DNA of 64,000 nucleotides from Candidatus Rifleibacteriota bacterium. Lineage in GTDB: Bacteria; Muiribacteriota; Ozemobacteria; Ozemobacterales; Ozemobacteraceae. Below are positions 62,664-64,000 of the stretch, one piece after another. The number at the start of each line of letters is the position of its first letter. The stretch's first letter is position 1. Where the stretch lies: positions 1 to 64,000 of the forward strand of contig JADFXM010000021.1 in assembly GCA_015233565.1 (NCBI GenBank), written 5' to 3'. The notes below the pieces were generated by a model. The model was not told where the DNA came from, did not search any database, and saw only the letters and a program-made list of their open reading frames with translations. The translations under genes and the position numbers were made by a program.

Positions 62664-63310
62664 TTTTTCTCATCTTGGTGAGCACTAAAGACATTTCGAC
62701 TCTTACAGCTGTGAAGAAATTAATTTATCGAGAAACTCTCTGGATATTGGTGGGCCTTTCAGGGGGGGGGAAATTTTGCAAAATAAGGATTCATTGCACA
62801 CGTTCTCCCAAGTTGTGAATAACAATAATTCGTCGAAGTACAACCAACGCAAACATTGCCGGAAAACTATTGCGATACATTTCGCTTCAATTTTCAGCCA
62901 ATATTTCACAACTTCTCCGCTTTAGGGCAACCTATTCTTTTTTAAGGTCGCTTTAGCCAGCTCAGTGAACTGAGAACTTTGTTCACAGCTGTTACCACCG
63001 GATAAAAATTGACCCAGGCACCGCCGGAGTACTGACCCACGTTGCGGTGTGGCAACATTTAACTCTTCTGACCAAGCTTTTTATTTAGTTCCTGCTTTTC
63101 TTTGGTGCGTCTTTTTTTTTTGGTGGGTCAGAAATTAGCGAGCCTACCATTCACAGTTATCTGGAAAACTCGAATCTACTAGATATTGGAAAGTTTATGG
63201 CTTCCGGATTTGAAGAAAATTTCCCGTTTTGCCAAGGACTCTTCGTTTTTTTTGTAAACTTTTTGGGTTTCATGTAAAATATAGAAAGTTCATTATCAGG
63301 GAGGGAAAAA
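62664..63310. other. Intergenic region with a possible IS21-type end remnant
   Basis: About 650 bases. A run of G at 62762-62770 interrupts a doubtful minus-strand frame. At 63005-63060 AAAAATTGACCCAGG and CTGACCCACG recur, and GGTGGGTCAG lies near 63122 in the opposite sense. Repeated TGACCCA-type motifs are typical of IS21-family ends. No transposase is present. Confidence 0.35.
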
Positions 63311-64000
63311 ATGGAAATCAAATTTGGAACATCCGGATGGCGCGATATCATTGCCGATGGATTCACTTTTCAGAACGTAAGAATTTGCACCCAGGCTATT
63401 GCTGAAAATTTAATCAATGAGAAGCAAGTTCGCGAAGTAATCATTGGTAGCGACACCCGCTTTATGTCTTCCAAATTCATGTCACTCGCCGCTGGTGTTT
63501 TCGCCGGAAATGGAATCAAAGTGTATCTTTGCGTCAGAGATACTCCAACACCAGTGATAAGCTTCGAAATACTCAGAAGAAAAACAGGTGGGGCAGTAAA
63601 TTTTACAGCCAGTCATAATCCTCCTGAATACCAGGGAATGAAATTCTCTCCGGCATGGGGTGGCCCAGCTCTTCCAGTCACAACAACTGATATAGAAAAA
63701 CGTGCTAATAGAATCATGAAAAATTCCGAGAAGATTAATGAACTCGACTTTGCCGAAGCTGAAAAAAAAGGCCTGATCGAGCGAATTGATCCAATGGATG
63801 GGTACTTGAATGATTTGAAGAAAAAAATCGATCTGAAAAAAATTGGTTCCTCAGGTCTTAAAATATTGATTAACCCGCTTTATGGAACTTCCCGCGGCTA
63901 TCTTGACAGAATATTAAGAGAAGCGGGATGCAATGTAACGGTAATGAATGACAATCTGGATCCTTATTTTGGCGGAAAGGCCCCGGAGCCTTCCGAAAAA
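63311..64000 (+). CDS. Phosphoglucomutase/phosphomannomutase (5' part, cut by window end)
   Basis: The first 230 residues of an alpha-D-phosphohexomutase, open to the last base. ATG 63311 follows CAGGGAGGG. The N-terminus KFGTSGWRD is typical, the sugar-phosphate-binding segment IGSDTRFMS is present, and the phosphoserine loop is FTASHNPPEYQG with S101 as the catalytic Ser. The second domain begins around residue 175 (GLKILINPLYGTSRGY). It interconverts hexose 1- and 6-phosphates, supplying cell-surface sugars or glycogen metabolism. The metal-binding D-G-D-x-D loop and C-terminal domains lie beyond the window. Confidence 0.93.
   Translation, partial: MEIKFGTSGWRDIIADGFTFQNVRICTQAIAENLINEKQVREVIIGSDTRFMSSKFMSLAAGVFAGNGIKVYLCVRDTPTPVISFEILRRKTGGAVNFTASHNPPEYQGMKFSPAWGGPALPVTTTDIEKRANRIMKNSEKINELDFAEAEKKGLIERIDPMDGYLNDLKKKIDLKKIGSSGLKILINPLYGTSRGYLDRILREAGCNVTVMNDNLDPYFGGKAPEPSEK

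Noticed and set aside
62703..62909. Minus-strand 68-codon frame across a run of nine G
   Set aside because: No family resemblance, and the homopolymer makes the frame unreliable.

Overview
The window looks like a chromosomal piece of an uncultivated, probably diderm bacterium. It carries lipoproteins with clear lipoboxes, type II/IV-pilin-like proteins, formylglycine-generating-enzyme-like (FGE) domains, FecR domains, collagen-like surface lipoproteins and an LeuCD-type hydro-lyase operon. No rRNA, tRNA or other phylogenetic marker is present, so the phylum cannot be fixed; resemblance to groups such as Riflebacteria is a guess. Most of the window is AT-rich. The block at about 3-11 kb is visibly richer in G+C, which fits an acquired cluster.

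Bases 380-11535 form a RiPP (modified peptide) locus that I read as lasso-peptide-like. It has a 57-residue precursor (2422-2595) with a leader of the W-x-x-P-x-I-x-x-L-D-V type, four separate PqqD-like leader-binding proteins, an asparagine-synthetase-type macrocyclase, and an FGE-like/HprK-kinase fusion. Tailoring candidates are a sulfotransferase, a cupin/JmjC-type oxygenase and two radical SAM proteins; there is also a conserved-looking Cys-rich protein of unknown role. No recognisable transglutaminase-type leader peptidase is seen. The control regions contain two families of miniature transposons (139 and 143 bp) with perfect 9-bp target duplications.

Bases 11.7-25.2 kb, all on the minus strand, hold a secreted GH13 (alpha-amylase) homologue that has lost key catalytic residues, then three giant paralogous lipoproteins. 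Each lipoprotein alternates collagen-like Gly-x-Thr tracts with six copies of a roughly 45-residue W/YYN module. Bases 25.3-30.8 kb carry an operon for an LeuCD-type hydro-lyase, a decarboxylating dehydrogenase and a class III aminotransferase, followed by an HD hydrolase.

Bases 31-36.4 kb encode two tiny lipoproteins, a structured intergenic element, a FecR lipoprotein and three pseudopilin-like proteins. Bases 36.5-39.3 kb are a Ni/Co ECF uptake system with a CsoR/RcnR-family regulator; its cbiQ and cbiO frames are joined except for a single TAG. Then come a cation/proton antiporter, a c-type-heme sensor kinase with two response-regulator proteins (41-45.8 kb), a helical exported protein, and an ECF sigma / FecR anti-sigma / FecR lipoprotein / CHASE2-cyclase block (47.7-52 kb).

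The last part holds an RNA methyltransferase-like gene, a three-subunit molybdenum hydroxylase (53.2-57 kb), a TPR/HEAT protein, an ATP-grasp ligase next to a second miniature transposon, small membrane proteins with a 183-bp direct duplication, and the start of a phosphohexomutase cut by the window end.
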